A stretch of 64,000 nucleotides of DNA from Prorocentrum cordatum (lineage: Eukaryota > Sar > Dinophyceae > Prorocentrales > Prorocentraceae). The DNA is taken from assembly GCA_963575745.1 (NCBI GenBank), contig CAUYUJ010020181.1, positions 1 to 64,000 on the forward strand. The letters run 5' to 3'. The translations under genes and the position numbers were made by a program. Under the pieces are notes generated by a model that did not search any database, was not told the DNA's origin, and saw only the letters and a program-made list of their open reading frames with translations. Shown here piece after piece: positions 34,492 through 44,018 of this stretch; within the stretch, counting starts at the first letter, position 1; each line of letters begins with the position of its first letter.

Positions 34492-34660
34492 TAGGGCTCC
34501 CAACTTCGCGCTTCGCGCTCCGCGAAGCGCGAATAACTTCGCGCTCTCGCGCCGCCCCCCCAAAGGGAGAATAGGAGGACGAGGAGGAGGGGGAGGAGAA
34601 ACGAGGACCGCGAAGCGCGAAGCGCGAATAACTTCGCGCCCTCGGGGGAGCCCTTGCTCA
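34492..34660. repeat. Hairpin-bearing repeat D, copy 2
   Basis: Nearly identical to copy 1 over its whole length of about 170 bp, 100 bp downstream in the same orientation. The main differences are one extra AAGCGCG unit and a few substitutions. Confidence 0.9.
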
Positions 34661-36390
34661 TGCATGGCGCAAACCCAAAGAAGGGCCCAAGAGGGCTCCA
34701 AGACGGCCCCAGTAGCACCCAGGAGAGACAGGGCCCCAAGAGGCGATGCGTGCGGCTCTAGAGGGGCGGGGCGAATTCTGGACCCCCCTTAGTTGATCGG
34801 TGTCCTCCAATATGGCCCCCCAAAGGGCCTCCAAGGCCCCCGGGAGGGCCCCGAGAGTCCCAAAGGCTCCCAACATGGCCCCAAGAGCGCTACAAGATGG
34901 CCCAAGTAAGCTGCCACGCGCCTCCCATATCAAAAGGGCCGCGAATGCATGTATGGTTGGCTCCTGCGCCTGCTGAGGCAGATGCCGAGTCTGGGTTTGA
35001 TGACTGACCACTTGTTGTTCCAGTGATTGGTCCTGCATTTCCTCGGTAAAGGCAACTCGCCTGGGCATCCTTTGAGTGTTGGGCTGGTGCTGATGCGCGA
35101 AGCGTCTATCCAGAACTGGTACAAGTCTACGCGTGGCAGCGCCCAGGACAGGCGAGTTCTCGTTTGGACCTGACCCCCCAAACACACACACACACCGCGG
35201 ACCCTCCCAGGGGCGAACGACCGCGACGCCATTTGCGCGAGTGGCAGCGCCCAGGGGAGGCTAGGCCTCAAGTGGATCTGCGCGAGGCCGCACTCCCCGC
35301 AAGACCCCGATGGACGCAGAGAGAGAGAGAGAGAGAGACGACGGTCGAGCACTTGGCAGCGAGCAAGAAAAGCAAACTCTCTTATGAGCCGGCGTACGTA
35401 CCGCAAATCGTGTCGTAACGACCCCGAGTGAATCCATTAATCTTGAACGATCAGCAATTTCAAAATCGCCAGATCATCCTGGCCGATTCTTGTCCACTGG
35501 CGGCGTTCAAACTTGAGCTCCGCGACGGGGTCGCTGCCGCGTCGTCTCGACACGAACCTACCGTAACGCCGCACTCCGCTGGGTCCCCAAGGGACGCACA
35601 AAATGCAACAACATCACGATTGGCAACGAACAAGGGACGCAAGGTCACATACGGAAGCCCCTCAGTTGGAGCTGCGTACGGCCGCACTCCGATGGACCCC
35701 TCCCTTCCCAAGGACGCGCGAAAGTGGCGACAGCTGCACGGAAAAAAAGGAGGGTGCCCAACAACAAGTGCTGTCCAACACCGACAACGGCCGCTGTTGC
35801 GCACGCACCTTCATGTATCGAATGGACACCGTCCGTGGCGATGACGACAAGGAATCCTGTTCAAATGAGCAACATATGCTGTCAAACTTCGTCCCCATGC
35901 TTTCTGTACCCATTTCGATCGTTCATAACTCCGTGCTCGTCCTTCCCGGTGCAGGCAAGGATTAGCACCCGAAAAGAAGAGCGAGGGCGAGGATGAGAGG
36001 CAGGTGCAGGAGGAGAGACAGGAAAGGCAAAAGGAGCACGGAGCGACTGGGGCTGGGAGAAAGAGGACGAGCAGGCAAGGACACAACACAGTAGGAGGAG
36101 GGAGGAAAAACGGGCATGAAAACCCATACTCGAATTCATAAGTCGGATAGGCGATCGAAATGAATCAGACCGTTGAAGTTCGGCAGCCATGTCGGATGGA
36201 ATCGAATCGGCGGGAAATCGGCGGGTTAGCAAAGCCTCCCATGAGTACCGACACACACACACACAAATCGGAATCAAATGTCGAAATTAATCGAAAGCGG
36301 AATCGGTCGAAATCAGAGGAGTCGCAAGGCGCCCTAAGAGGGGCGGTGGAAGGGCAGCACAGGGAAGGGGGATGGCGGGGAGCGGTATAG
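34661..36390. other. Mostly unique stretch, no gene supported
   Basis: 34,670-34,920 has GGCCCCAAGAGG words. A minus-strand Gln-rich frame at about 35,070-34,910 looks moderately protein-like but has no motif. 35,280-35,740 shows two to three diverged copies of a segment with GGCCGCACTCCGATGGACCC and AAGGGACGC. 36,180-36,320 has ATCGAATCGGCGGGAAATCG words. Confidence 0.4.
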
Positions 36391-36795
36391 ATCACCGGGG
36401 GCCTTGGCTACCCTAGGCCCTTCTACCGACCCTAGGCTTCCCAAGGGTTAGGCCCTACTGAAGGCCCTAGGCTTCCCAAGGGTAGGCCCTACAGAAGGCC
36501 CTAGGCTTCCCAAGGGTAGGCTCTACTGAAGGCCCTAGGCTTCCCAAGGGTAGGCCCTACTGGACACCCTAGGGTAGCCCTAGGGGTAGGCGTAGCCCTA
36601 GGGTAGCCCTAGGGGTAGGCCCTCGGGGTAGCCCTAGGGGGCTCTAGGGGTGGGCCCTAGGGGTAGCCCTAGGGTAGCCCTAGGGGTAGGCCCTAGGGGT
36701 AGGCCCTAGGGGTAGCCCTAGGGTAGCTCTAAGGGTGGGCCCTAGGGTTAGCCCTAGGGTTAGCCCTAGGGGTAGGTCCTAGGGGTAGCCCTTTC
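36391..36795. repeat. CCTAGGGGTAGG satellite, left part
   Basis: Starts with four units of 34-35 bp (CCTAGGCTTCCCAAGGGTAG, near 36,431, 36,466, 36,500 and 36,535), then shorter 11-13 bp units of CCCTAGGGGTAGG. The same short-unit satellite resumes at 38,378. Confidence 0.95.
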
Positions 36796-37335
36796 ATTGC
36801 GGATTGCAAACTGATTCCTTTGGTCGGGAGGGCGGCCGGGACATTAAATGCATTGATTGCTTTGGTGGCGGATTACAGTTTGATTCCCTTTGGTAGCGGA
36901 TTACAAATTGATGACTTCAGTCGGGCGGGCGGGTGGGACGTTAAAAGCATTGATTGCTTGTGTGGTGTATAACCAAGTGCTTCCCGTTGGTAGCGGATTA
37001 CGAGTCGATTCCCTTTGCGGTGGATTATCAACTGATTATGTTTGTCGGGCGGGCGGGGGGGATATTAAAGGCATTGATTGTTTGTGTGGCGGATGGCAAA
37101 CTGACTCTTATTGTGGCAGATTGCACAACGATTCCTTTTGTCGGGCGGGCGGGCGGGACATTAAAGGCAATGATTGCTTGCGTGGTGAATTACACAGGGA
37201 TTCCCTTTGGCAGCGGATTACAAACTTATTCCTTTGGTCGGGCGGGCGGGCGGGGCATTAAATGCATTGATTGCTTTGGTGGCGGATTACAAAGGGGTGA
37301 TTCCATTCGGCAGCGGATTGCCACCGTGTTGGGGA
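36796..37335. repeat. Tandem repeat of about 97 bp, five units
   Basis: Units carry GCGGATTACAAACTGATTCC, TCGGGCGGGCGGG and GACATTAAATGCATTGATTG. CATTGATTG recurs near 36,852, 36,949, 37,073, 37,170 and 37,265. Spacings are 95-124 bp. Confidence 0.9.
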
Positions 37336-37439
37336 GCACGCGGTTTCACGCCTGCAACGCCGCCGTTTCGACTCCTGGCGTACCTCGGAAAGGCGTGCTC
37401 CGTCCCCTCCTCCCTCCTCCTGGCCCCTCGTCTTCCGAG
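37336..37439. other. Short unique junction
   Basis: Unique DNA, nothing recognised. Confidence 0.4.
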
Positions 37440-37795
37440 TCTCCGAGAGGGGGGAGGGAACCCCCAAGGGGGGAAGGGTCTGTGAGGGGGGGTCCCAAAG
37501 GGGGGGTCTCTGCGAAGGGGGGGGTCTGCGAAGGGGGGGTCTGCGAGAGGGGGGAGGTCTGCGAGAGGGGGGTCTGCGAGAGGGGGGAGGTCTGCGAGGG
37601 GGGGGGTCTGTGAGGGGGGGGCCTGTGAGGGGGGGATCTGTGAGGGGGGGCGTCCAGAATGGGGGTCTGTGAGGGGGGGAGGTCTGCGAGGGGGGGGTCT
37701 GCGAGGGGGGGGTCTGCGAGGGGTGGTCTGTGAGGGGGGGGGGCGGTTTGCACGGGAGGGGTGTGTGTGTGTGTGTGAGGGGGGGGGTCTGTGAG
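37440..37795. repeat. G-run minisatellite (GGGGGGTCTGCGAGA)
   Basis: Roughly twenty copies of a 15-20 bp unit with a G6-G9 run and TCTGCGAG or TCTGTGAG. A TG run lies at 37,761-37,780. The G runs on one strand give strong quadruplex potential. Confidence 0.95.
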
Positions 37796-38080
37796 GGGGT
37801 GGGGGCCCCGCGCCGTCGCCGCCGTCGTCGCCGCCGTCGGTCCGAAGGTTTCTTGTCTTTGTGTTTCCCGTTTACGCCCCCCCGCACGGGCCCGGCTCGG
37901 CCCCTCCCCACATCGGCCCCAGAGGGTCGGCGGACTGCCGGTGGGGTGGTTCCCGGTGAACCCGGGTACCCCGGAGGCGGTCCAGTGCCATCGCGCAGGG
38001 GGGGCGCCGAAGGGGCCCGCCCTCCCGTGGTCCGCAGCGGTCCCTTTTCGTCCCAAGGTCCACCAGTGGGGGGGGCAAGC
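37796..38080. other. Unique stretch, coding status unclear
   Basis: A plus-strand frame through 37,880-38,080 has protein-like composition (Val, Trp, Pro, Asn mixed), but the minus strand is also open and I see no motif. Confidence 0.25.
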
Positions 38081-38139
38081 GGCCGGCGACGGCGACGGCG
38101 ACGGCGACGGCGGCGGCGGCCGCGACGTCGACGACGGCA

Positions 38140-38180
<41 letters not shown>

Positions 38181-38378
38181 AGCGACGCAAAGCCGAGCCG
38201 ATCGACGGTCGACGGGGGCGCCGTCTGGCGCCAGGGCGGCGCAGGCGGGGCTGCCACCTCCTCCTCCTCCTCCTCCTCGTCCTCCTCCTCCTCGTCGTCC
38301 CCCTCCTCCTCCTCTCTCCGTCCCTCCTCCTCCTCCTCCTCCTCCTCCTCCTCCTCCTCCTCCTCCTCCTCCTCCCTA
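38081..38378. repeat. GAC/GGC block followed by CCT microsatellite
   Basis: GACGGC and GACGAC units at 38,083-38,180, then about 70 bp of unique DNA, then CCT repeats at 38,257-38,375 with a few CGT interruptions. Confidence 0.95.
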
Positions 38379-38715
38379 GGCCTACCCCTGGGTCGCCCTA
38401 GGGGTAGGTAGGCCCCATGGGTAGGCCTAGAGTAGCCCTAGGAGTAGGCCCTAGGGGTAAGCCTAGGGTAACCCAAGGGGTAGGCCCTAGGGGTAGCCCT
38501 ACGGGTAGGCCCTGGGGTAGCCCTAGGGTAGCCCTAGGGGTCAGCCCTAGGGGTAGGCCTAGGGTAACCCTAGGGGTAGGCCCTAGGGGTAGGCCTAGGG
38601 CAGCCCTAGGGGTAGGCCCTAGGGGTAGGCCTAGGGTAGCTCTGGGGGTAGGCCCTAGGGGTAGCCCTAGGGTAGCCCTAGGGGTAGGCCCTAGGGGTAG
38701 CCCTAGGGTGGCCCT
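38379..38715. repeat. CCTAGGGGTAGG satellite, right part
   Basis: Same 11-13 bp units as 36,580-36,795 in the same orientation. The two parts are separated by about 1.58 kb of unrelated repeats. Confidence 0.95.
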
Positions 38716-39290
38716 TCCTTGGGTGATCTATAAGCGGGGAGCGGGAGGAAAGATCTTCTGGGACATCGCAGCGTCCACTTCCCCTGGGCTAAGTATTCGT
38801 CCTGAGTTGCCTTGACGGTCGTGGGGCCGGGGGACAATCTCCAGAGACAGAAGACGTCAAAACACCTGCAGTTGGGTTTTTTTGTGATGCCCGCCCGGAT
38901 GTAGAAGATCGGCGGGGCGTCGATGGGGGGAGGCGGTGACGACACGTGATGTCGGATGTACGAAATCGGCGGCGCGTGATGTCGGATGTACAAGATCGGC
39001 GGTGCGGTAATTACCTGTTTCTCTCCCTGGAGGTGTGCCTTCAACGCGCAGCCCCAGAAATGAGAAACCTCTTCACAAGGCCGGAGGCCTTCTGAGCCTT
39101 CGGAGAAGGCCTGCCCCCCTCGGAAAAGGCCTGCCTCTTTCGAGAGAAGGCCTCTTCGGGAGGCCCTCTCGGTGAAGGCCCCCCTCGGAGAAGGTCTCCC
39201 CCCTCTCCGAAGGCCTTCGAGTGTGAGGAGGCTTCGGCTCTCGTGTGTGAGGGTGCTTCTAAGCCTCCGGAGCCTTCCCCCCTGCGAGCG
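38716..39290. other. Spacer with two small local repeats
   Basis: 38,897-39,008 has three copies of a unit near GATGTCGGATGTACAAGATC and GGCGG. 39,075-39,225 has inverted AAGGCCT/AGGCCTT words (GAGAAGGCCTGCCCCCCTCG repeated), able to fold. No gene supported. Confidence 0.6.
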
Positions 39291-39659
39291 CCGTCGAAGC
39301 ATCTGCACAATCGAGAGCCGAAGCTCTTTGGCCCAGCCCCAGCGGGGGGCGAGGGGTCAGGTGGGGGTGGAGGTGCGCGGTTTCCCCCCGAGTCTAAGTC
39401 GGCGACTCCAGAGGGTGTGGTTTGCAACCGGCACCCTGGGGAACATCCTGGGGGGCACCCTGGGGGGCGCGCGGGGACCTCGATAGAGTTCCCCCGCGCC
39501 CCGAAGAGGCCCGACGAGGATAGCGTCGTGCCCCCCAGGACCCAACGGCGCTGATCGCAAACCAAATCCCGGCGTAACCACACCCTTTGTAGTCGCCGAC
39601 TAAGGGAAGAAATGCGACCAGTCGGGAATCCATCCGGGCCCCCGAGTGCCCGACAACTG

Positions 39660-39788
39660 CTCGCTGGTCGTCCGTCACAAGCTCCGGCCCGCTGGTGCTG
39701 GACGCGGCGGCCGCCGCCGCGAGGGACCTGCGCAGGTCGTCGGGGCCGTGGGCGTGGTTGCACCTGTCCCCCTTGAGACATCTTCCGC
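39660..39788 (-). CDS. CCCH zinc-finger protein, downstream exon
   Basis: Seen: on the minus strand, CACCGAG is followed by GCGGAAGATGTC, an AG|GC acceptor with the exon starting at 39,788. The exon reads GRCLKGDRCNHAHGPDDLRR, then an Ala run and a Ser/Thr-rich stretch. It supplies the second Cys, third Cys and His of a finger (C-x5-C-x3-H). Joined after the exon ending at 42,440, the finger becomes an exact C-x8-C-x5-C-x3-H. Known: CCCH fingers of this spacing usually bind single-stranded, often AU-rich RNA. Inferred: an RNA-binding regulator, in keeping with the heavy post-transcriptional control in dinoflagellates. The downstream limit is unknown; the frame stays open to 39,394, and I mark only the part that looks like protein. 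Later exons were not recognised. Confidence 0.65.
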
Positions 39789-39844
39789 CTCGGTGGGGCA
39801 GCAACTAAGCTTGGCTAGGACGAACTCTTCCATGCTGAACCCAG

Positions 39845-39975
39845 CCAGCTGAGCTCGGCCAAGCTGAACCTCGGCCAAATTGCCCTCGGCAAAGCTGAGC
39901 TCCGCCAAGCTGAATCGGCCGCCCGGGCCCAGTTCAGCCTGGCAGAGCTCAACTTGCCGAGCTCCAGCTGGCCGA
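39845..39975. repeat. CAGCTTGGCCGAGCTCAG minisatellite-like segment
   Basis: Short degenerate repeats of a 15 bp unit (AGCTCGGCCAAGCTGA). In one minus-strand frame they read like pentapeptide repeats (AELSF, AEGNL, AEVQL), but other frames are equally repetitive and there are no exon bounds. Confidence 0.55.
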
Positions 39976-40039
39976 ACACTCGCCTGGCCGACTCTTTCCC
40001 TTGTCGGCGGGAAAAAAGCGCAAACGGAAAGGGGTCAAA

Positions 40040-40108
40040 AGACGACTACTGGGAGGTCTTCGCCGGAAGGATTCATGCGAATCAAACCCCATTGGGGGGC
40101 TACGGCCT
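40040..40108. repeat. Direct repeat E, copy 1
   Basis: GACTACTGGGAGGTCTTCGC, CGGAAGGATTCATG, ATCAAACCCCATTGG and GGGCTACG correspond in order to 41,661-41,730. Confidence 0.6.
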
Positions 40109-40450
40109 GAACGTCGATCTGAAATGTCGAGGACAGAGAATCCGGCTTCTCGCTTCCGGAACTCGACTCAGCCATACCACGCAGGAGCGCGCCCCCATCG
40201 ACCAGCCCTTCGCACCGCGAGCGGTGCGATGCACACCGCCTTTCACCGAGCGAAACGACTTCTTTGCCCCCGTCAACAGCGCCGAAGCTGGACCGGCCCC
40301 CGTTGAACCCAATTATTTGGAAGCTAAGAGATTCCGGATGGGTGCTCAATTTCTGCGCGCCACCAAAGAAAGCATGGTTACTAGAGATTCCCATCTGGAA
40401 ACGCGAGCGAGCCCGGCCCTACCACAAACATATTATCGCGGCCCTTGGAG

Positions 40451-40681
40451 TCAGTTGCGGAGGAGTTTTGGGACTGCGGCCTGCGCATGGACGAACGCCA
40501 TGTCGAAGGTTGGGGCAACCGTTGTCGTGCTGGCATCCCTAGTCGAGGCCAAGGGTGGTGAGACTGGTACGTTAGCATTCAGTGTTCCACCCGACTGGTG
40601 CGACGTGTTCACGAGGACCACGCGCACAGTCGCACACATCACAAGGCACAGTGCTACCCCAAGGAGGAGCTCCGCCGTCAT
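40451..40681 (-). CDS. Possible small ORF with a signal-like N terminus
   Basis: A 76-codon minus-strand frame starts MTAELLLGVALCLVMCATVR, a good hydrophobic signal or anchor segment, then a Thr/Ser-rich stretch. It lies wholly inside the predicted CCCH intron on the same strand, and the plus strand is also open here (300 codons). No homologue or splice bounds are recognised. It could be chance. Confidence 0.2.
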   Translation of the reverse strand: MTAELLLGVALCLVMCATVRVVLVNTSHQSGGTLNANVPVSPPLASTRDASTTTVAPTFDMAFVHAQAAVPKLLRN

Positions 40682-41409
40682 GCCAAACGCGAAGCTGCGG
40701 CCACCACCTGTTGGATGCGATGGGTCGTGGGAACGTCATGGCCTTCCCGTGAGCGGTTCGCTCCGCATCGCGTCGCCTGCAACTGATTTTAATCCTCGCA
40801 GCCCGATCTGCACAGAGACTCCAAATATGTTGATTGTTCGGGATGGGGGCGAATGACCCGTAGGTCTGCAGAACAGGAATAAGCAAGAGCTGCTCAGGGA
40901 TTGGAGTGTGGTACCACTGCGGAGGCGAAGGGCGCAGCGAACGGGCGTCCACATCGTCTTCTGCGCACGGTTCGTGGATCGCGGGCTGGGATCGTTCTCA
41001 GCTCCGCAACCAACTGGAATTGCGGGGTTTGGAAGCCTGACGAGAGAAAGCATCGCGGCAATGAAATGTGGCTAGCGGGCTCTTCAACTCACCCATCTAT
41101 GTTTACTACGCGCGGGCGCTGAAGCAAAACGGCGGCGGGGCATCCGATTTGAGTACGAAAGAGGACGAGATGCAAGAGACGGGGGAGGCAGTGGTTGCAG
41201 AGGAAAAGAGGGCGAATGAGGCGAGACACACAAAGAAACACCAAGAGCAAGAACGAGCGAACAACCAATGCCTCGGCAGCCAGGGTGTTCCTGTGGGGGG
41301 GCACCTCCTGGGGCCTCCAGGAGGCTTCAGGCGCTGCTGGCGGCTACAAGGGAATTTACACAGCACGCCTGAGGGACCGTTCTGGCCCACACAGAATCAC
41401 GAAAAACGC

Positions 41410-41573
41410 CATAAACATAAACTGTTGGCGTTCCGCGCGAATTTCTTGGATCGGCGCTGGACCCAACTCCTTGGCGTGCGGAGCGCGCCAGGGGCGGCGC
41501 CGGAGGCGCCGCCAGGGGGGCCCAGCGCAGATCCAAAAACTCCGCGCGGAACGCCCAAAATTCATGGTTGTGG
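41410..41573. mobile_element. Foldback family 1 (MITE-like), copy 1
   Basis: Terminal inverted repeats of about 55 bp: left CATAAACATAAACTGTTGGC, GTTCCGCGCG, ATTTCTTGGATCG, GCGCTGGACCC; the right end is its imperfect reverse complement. The middle is GC-rich (CAGGGGCGGCGCCGGAGGCG). It has no coding capacity. It sits in the predicted CCCH intron. Confidence 0.85.
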
Positions 41574-41660
41574 CGCTGTTCTTCTTCGACCACGGAGACC
41601 CGCTGAAGCCCTCGTCGGCTCACGGGCAAGGCCGATAAGGAATCACGAGCAAACGATTCG

Positions 41661-41730
41661 GAGGCAACTACTGGGAGGTCTTGGTCGGAAAGACTAGAAG
41701 GAAGATCAACCCCCACAGGGGGACTGCTAC
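41661..41730. repeat. Direct repeat E, copy 2
   Basis: AACTACTGGGAGGTCTTGGT, CGGAAAGACTAGAA, ATCAACCCCCACAGG and GGACTGCTACG parallel 40,040-40,108 at about 70 percent by eye. 41,750-41,815 downstream has short GGGATTAAGCCAGATTAAAC repeats. Confidence 0.6.
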
Positions 41731-41819
41731 GCCAGATTCAGCCGGGGATGAAGCGGGATTCAGCCATATTAAACGGGATTAAGCCAGATTAAACGGGATT
41801 CGGCGGATTACGACGCGAA

Positions 41820-42330
41820 AATTGCAAAGGTAGTAATATAGTCGTAGTAGTACGGGTAGCTACTACTATAGGCTGGATTACTACTGGGTTGAGCCAGAAG
41901 CTGCATCCGAAAGACGAGGCGCGCGCGGCCGACTGGCCCGCAGCACCTCCCCGACCAGCAAGAGCGGGAAGGGGCGCGGGGCGGGGGGCCAGCGGGACCA
42001 GGAGGATGCGACGTGCCCAGGCGCCCGACGTCGTGGCGTTTCTTCAACTGACGCGGTCCTACAAAAGGGGGGGCCTAACTAGGTTGCTCCCATCGTACTC
42101 AAGGACCACATCCAAAAGAAAATCTCGAGCACCCAGGAGAGTATCGAAACAGTGCCGAACAAGCATGGCCTCCCAGGGCCCGACACGTGAAAACCATCAA
42201 GTTTTGGTACTTCCTTGGTGCACGATTTTTGTTTGGTGATCGAAGGCTAGAGTAGGTTGGAACATCATAAGTGTCAACCGCTTCTCTGGGTTTGGTTCTT
42301 CGCCTTCGGCTGCTTTGAAGGCCCTGGGGT
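41820..42330. other. Inside predicted CCCH intron, nothing else seen
   Basis: Unique DNA with an AT-richer stretch (41,820-41,890). No gene supported. Confidence 0.4.
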
Positions 42331-42439
42331 CAAGCAAGGCCCCCTCAAGCCGAAAAAACACCCAAGACTATCCCGTCGTGCTCTTGACACGACGTGAGGA
42401 CGTCTCGGCAACGTGCAGGCAAAAGACCGCTAGGCAAGC

Positions 42440-42549
42440 CGCGCTCGAAGAAATGACACATCTGGGTCTTGTAGATGCCATCCGTGACCCGGAGCTCCGA
42501 CTCCGAGTGCGCAAACGAACAGCTTCCGGCGTTGGGGCAGTTCCCGTCC
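42440..42549 (-). CDS. CCCH zinc-finger protein, upstream exon
   Basis: Seen: on the minus strand, CTCCGGGAG precedes GACGGGAACTGC, an AG|G acceptor with the exon starting at 42,549. The exon reads DGNCPNAGSCSFAHSESELR, then VTDGIYKTQMCHFFERG, and ends at 42,440 before GCTTGCC. It holds the last three ligands of finger 1 (C-x5-C-x3-H), the linker, and the lead-in and first Cys of finger 2 (KTQMC). Known: the lead-in before a finger (K-T-x-x-C) and a spacer of about 18 residues between fingers are typical of TIS11-like CCCH proteins. The first Cys of finger 1 must come from an earlier exon that I did not find. An alternative acceptor at 42,571 would add MRAALRE, but that would leave finger 1 without its first Cys at the usual spacing. 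Confidence 0.7.
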
Positions 42550-42596
42550 TCCCGGAGCGCAGCGCGCATCCTGCTCCCCCCCTGCGACTACTACAT

Positions 42597-42632
42597 TGTC
42601 CTCCTCCTCCTCCTCCTCCTCCTCCTCGTCCG
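42597..42632. repeat. CCT microsatellite, short
   Basis: About eleven CCT units just upstream, in the gene sense, of the CCCH exon. Confidence 0.9.
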
Positions 42633-42684
42633 ACGCCTGGGCTTACTCCTGCACCTCAGCATTCCCTCGAGAAGCGACAAGAGA

Positions 42685-42842
42685 CATAAGCATCAACTGT
42701 CGAAGGTTCACGCGGATTTCTTGGGTCGACGCTGGATCCCCCCCCCCTTACGCGCGGAGCGCGTCAGAAGCGGCGCCGGAGGCGCTGCAACGGGGGTCCA
42801 GCGCCGACCCTAAAAATCCGCCGACCCTGTCGGCGTGTGACA
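42685..42842. mobile_element. Foldback family 1, copy 2 (diverged)
   Basis: CATAAGCATCAACTGTCG, GCGGATTTCTTGGGTCG, then GGCGCCGGAGGCGCTG, then GGGTCCAGCGCCGACCC. The right terminal repeat is eroded. It lies about 135 bp upstream, in gene sense, of the CCCH exon. Confidence 0.75.
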
Positions 42843-43598
42843 GGGGCTGTTCCGTCGCCATCGCCGTCACTGCCGCCGTCGCGTCGCCGCCGCCATCACG
42901 TCCCCTCCTTCCCCTGAGTCCGTCGCCGTTCCCCCCCTTTCACTGGGCCCTCGTCCTCAAGCACGCCAGCCAAAGCGAAATACACCAGCCCATCCACAGC
43001 GAAAGTAAGCAACGTTGTCACTGAGTCGAAAAGAAGCCCCTTCCCTTTGATCTCTTCCCCGCGGAAGGGGGAGGAGGGGGTCCCGGGTCAGAATACCACC
43101 CTCCCGGGACCCATGGCCCGCCCTCTCCCTTCCATAGGGGGGGTCCCCGGGGGGGTCCCACCCTGATGGGGCCCACGGCCCGCCTTCTCCCTCCCATCTC
43201 CGTCGAGGGCCGAGGCCTCCAGGGTCGGTGGCACCGGCCGTAAGGCCTCAGCAATAGGAGGCCACGTGCGAATTTCGGGTCGGGCGAAAGGGGGGGATAG
43301 CAAAGGGGGGGTTTGAGAATCAGCTCACGTAGCTGATTTTCCAGGCGCCTCCCGGCGCCGGGAGGCGCCCATGTATCGAGGAATGGGCCCCTCGGTGGGG
43401 CCAAAACCAGCTGCATGCAGCAGATTTCGTAACCCCCCCTTTCCCAATCCCCCCCTTTCGCCCGGCCCGAGAATTCTACCCCGCCTCCCCCCTTCGAGAT
43501 CGTGGGGTGGTGGGGTAGGGTTCGCATGTGGCCTACTGGAGGACGGGGGAGGGGCGGGAGCGACCCAGCCACGCGCGAGGGGGCGGACAGCCAAGCGT
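42843..43598. other. GC-rich spacer with a perfect 26 bp palindrome
   Basis: GGGGGTCCC-type words occur in both senses at 43,070-43,220. A perfect palindrome spans 43,344-43,369, half-site GGCGCCTCCCGGC. CAGCTCACGTAGCTGATT precedes it and is itself partly palindromic. Multiple GC-rich frames are open; none is recognisable. Confidence 0.6.
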
Positions 43599-43764
43599 AG
43601 GTCGGGCGTGTCCCCCCACAGGCAGATGTTGGACGAAACATAAATTGTTCTCCACAAGCCCTGAATAGCAAAACCCACAAAAAGCTAATCGATACATCGT
43701 CCCCAGACTATTTATTTGTTCGCATTTCCGAATATTCCTCCTGCAGAGGGACACGCCCGACTTG
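43599..43764. mobile_element. Foldback family 2 (MITE-like), copy 1
   Basis: Ends are AGGTCGGGCGTGTCCCCCCA and GAGGGACACGCCCGACTT, an inverted pair of about 20 bp. The inner segment has GACGAAACATA on the left and ATCGTCCCCAGACTATTTAT, then TTCCGAATATTCCTCCTGCA on the right. The AT-rich middle contrasts with GC-rich flanks. No coding capacity. Confidence 0.85.
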
Positions 43765-43942
43765 AAGCCAGGCGCAGGGGGTGCGGAGCGGCCGGCCCGA
43801 GAAGCAAGAGCAGGCCGCTGCCCCATCGAGGGGCTCTCCTGGCACACGCGGCCCAGAGCAGAGGCATCCCACCTTGCGGGCACGCCTCGTGCGCCTCGAA
43901 GGGGAGGGGGGGGGCCGGAGCAACAGCAACAGCAGAAAAACG

Positions 43943-44018
<76 letters not shown>

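Larger units (their letters stand above)
39789..42439 (-). other. Predicted GC-AG intron of the CCCH gene (2.65 kb)
   Basis: Donor GCTTGCC after exon base 42,440; acceptor ACCGAG before 39,788. The only junction I found that keeps the zinc-finger spacing uses a GC donor. The intron contains a foldback family 1 element (41,410-41,573) and a diverged direct repeat of about 70 bp (40,040-40,108 and 41,661-41,730). Confidence 0.55.

Noticed and set aside
36391-38715. CCTAGGG satellite as an internal telomere.
   Set aside because: The units are CCCTAGGGGTAGG-like and self-complementary in part, not the CCCTAAA/TTTAGGG unit expected for dinoflagellate telomeres.
39675-39975. Pentapeptide-repeat protein on the minus strand (AELSF, AEGNL, AEVQL).
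   Set aside because: The DNA is a 15 bp minisatellite and other frames are equally repetitive; the adjoining sequence belongs to the CCCH exon and its intron in another reading.
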